5,095 bases of DNA from the NCBI GenBank assembly GCA_915063485.1, contig CAJZDJ010000105.1:1-5095 (forward strand). The letters are read 5' to 3'. The DNA is from an uncultured Actinomyces sp. (GTDB lineage: Bacteria > Actinomycetota > Actinomycetes > Actinomycetales > Actinomycetaceae). The stretch's first letter is position 1. Each line of letters begins with the position of its first letter. Shown one piece after another: positions 4,980-5,095 of the stretch. The notes beneath the pieces were generated by a model. The model was not told the DNA's origin. It made no database searches and saw only the letters and a program-made list of their open reading frames with translations. A program made the translations under genes and the position numbers.

Positions 4980-5095
4980 GTCCCATGCTCTAAGTCTGCC
5001 TCATTGTCATGCTTAACTTTGCCAAGCTTGGCTGTAGGCAGGGGTGAAACATCTCTTATTTTGTGGGTTTTTGTTAGTTATGTCGGTTTCCGACG
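4980..5095. promoter_or_regulatory. Upstream region of pta, with a 12-bp palindrome and an end-of-window hairpin
   Basis: No coding sequence is supported here. GCCAAGCTTGGC (5021-5032) is a perfect 12-bp palindrome, and GTCGG-TTT-CCGAC (5082-5094) is a short hairpin at the very end. The pta promoter must lie here or just beyond, but I cannot pick -35 and -10 boxes with good spacing: GACAAT on the minus strand near 5008-5003 is the nearest -10-like hexamer and lacks a clear -35. The stretch is AT-richer than the genes, as expected of promoter DNA. What lies beyond 5095 is unknown. Confidence 0.4.

Noticed and set aside
4980..5060. A defined -35/-10 promoter for pta
   Set aside because: TTGGCA, ATGACA, GACAAT and similar hexamers occur on the minus strand, but no pair has 16-18 nt spacing with a good -10, so no promoter is called.

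Overview
The window reads as chromosomal housekeeping DNA from a moderately GC-rich Gram-positive actinobacterium. Three things suggest this: a long three-part phosphotransacetylase (685 residues) directly upstream of acetate kinase, C-ending codons dominating the highly expressed genes, and a probable leaderless gene. A member of the Actinomycetales (Actinomycetaceae-like) is a reasonable guess, but the genus cannot be fixed from sequence alone. I see no phage, IS element, CRISPR array, tRNA or rRNA.

Layout from left to right. Bases 1-125 hold the promoter and leader of ptsH, with an operator-like palindrome and two possible leader hairpins. ptsH (126-392, +) encodes HPr, the phosphocarrier of the sugar phosphotransferase system, and ends in a strong intrinsic terminator (409-442). 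An rnhA-type RNase HI gene (464-1291, +) follows, probably expressed as a leaderless mRNA. Its protein has a complete RNase HI domain plus an unusual C-terminal tail of nine glutamine-rich heptads. Bases 1292-1640 carry no gene. They hold a run of consecutive hairpins, a perfect 14-bp stem acting as terminator for the convergent genes, and a cluster of palindromic repeats including a 28-bp direct repeat spaced exactly 100 bp apart. On the minus strand, pta (4922-2865) and ackA (2825-1641) form a two-gene operon separated by 39 nt. The last 173 bases are the pta leader and promoter region.

pta and ackA together convert acetyl-CoA to acetate plus ATP (and the reverse), the classic overflow or fermentation route. 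HPr feeds sugar into glycolysis upstream of that route, so the neighbourhood is loosely one of carbon metabolism. ptsH and pta-ackA are on opposite strands and not co-transcribed, and RNase HI is unrelated in function.

No clear new multi-gene system is present. The observations most worth checking are: the pta leader, where one heptamer can pair either with an upstream arm or with the pta Shine-Dalgarno sequence; the heptad tail on RNase HI; and the repeat-rich, structured intergenic region between rnhA and ackA.
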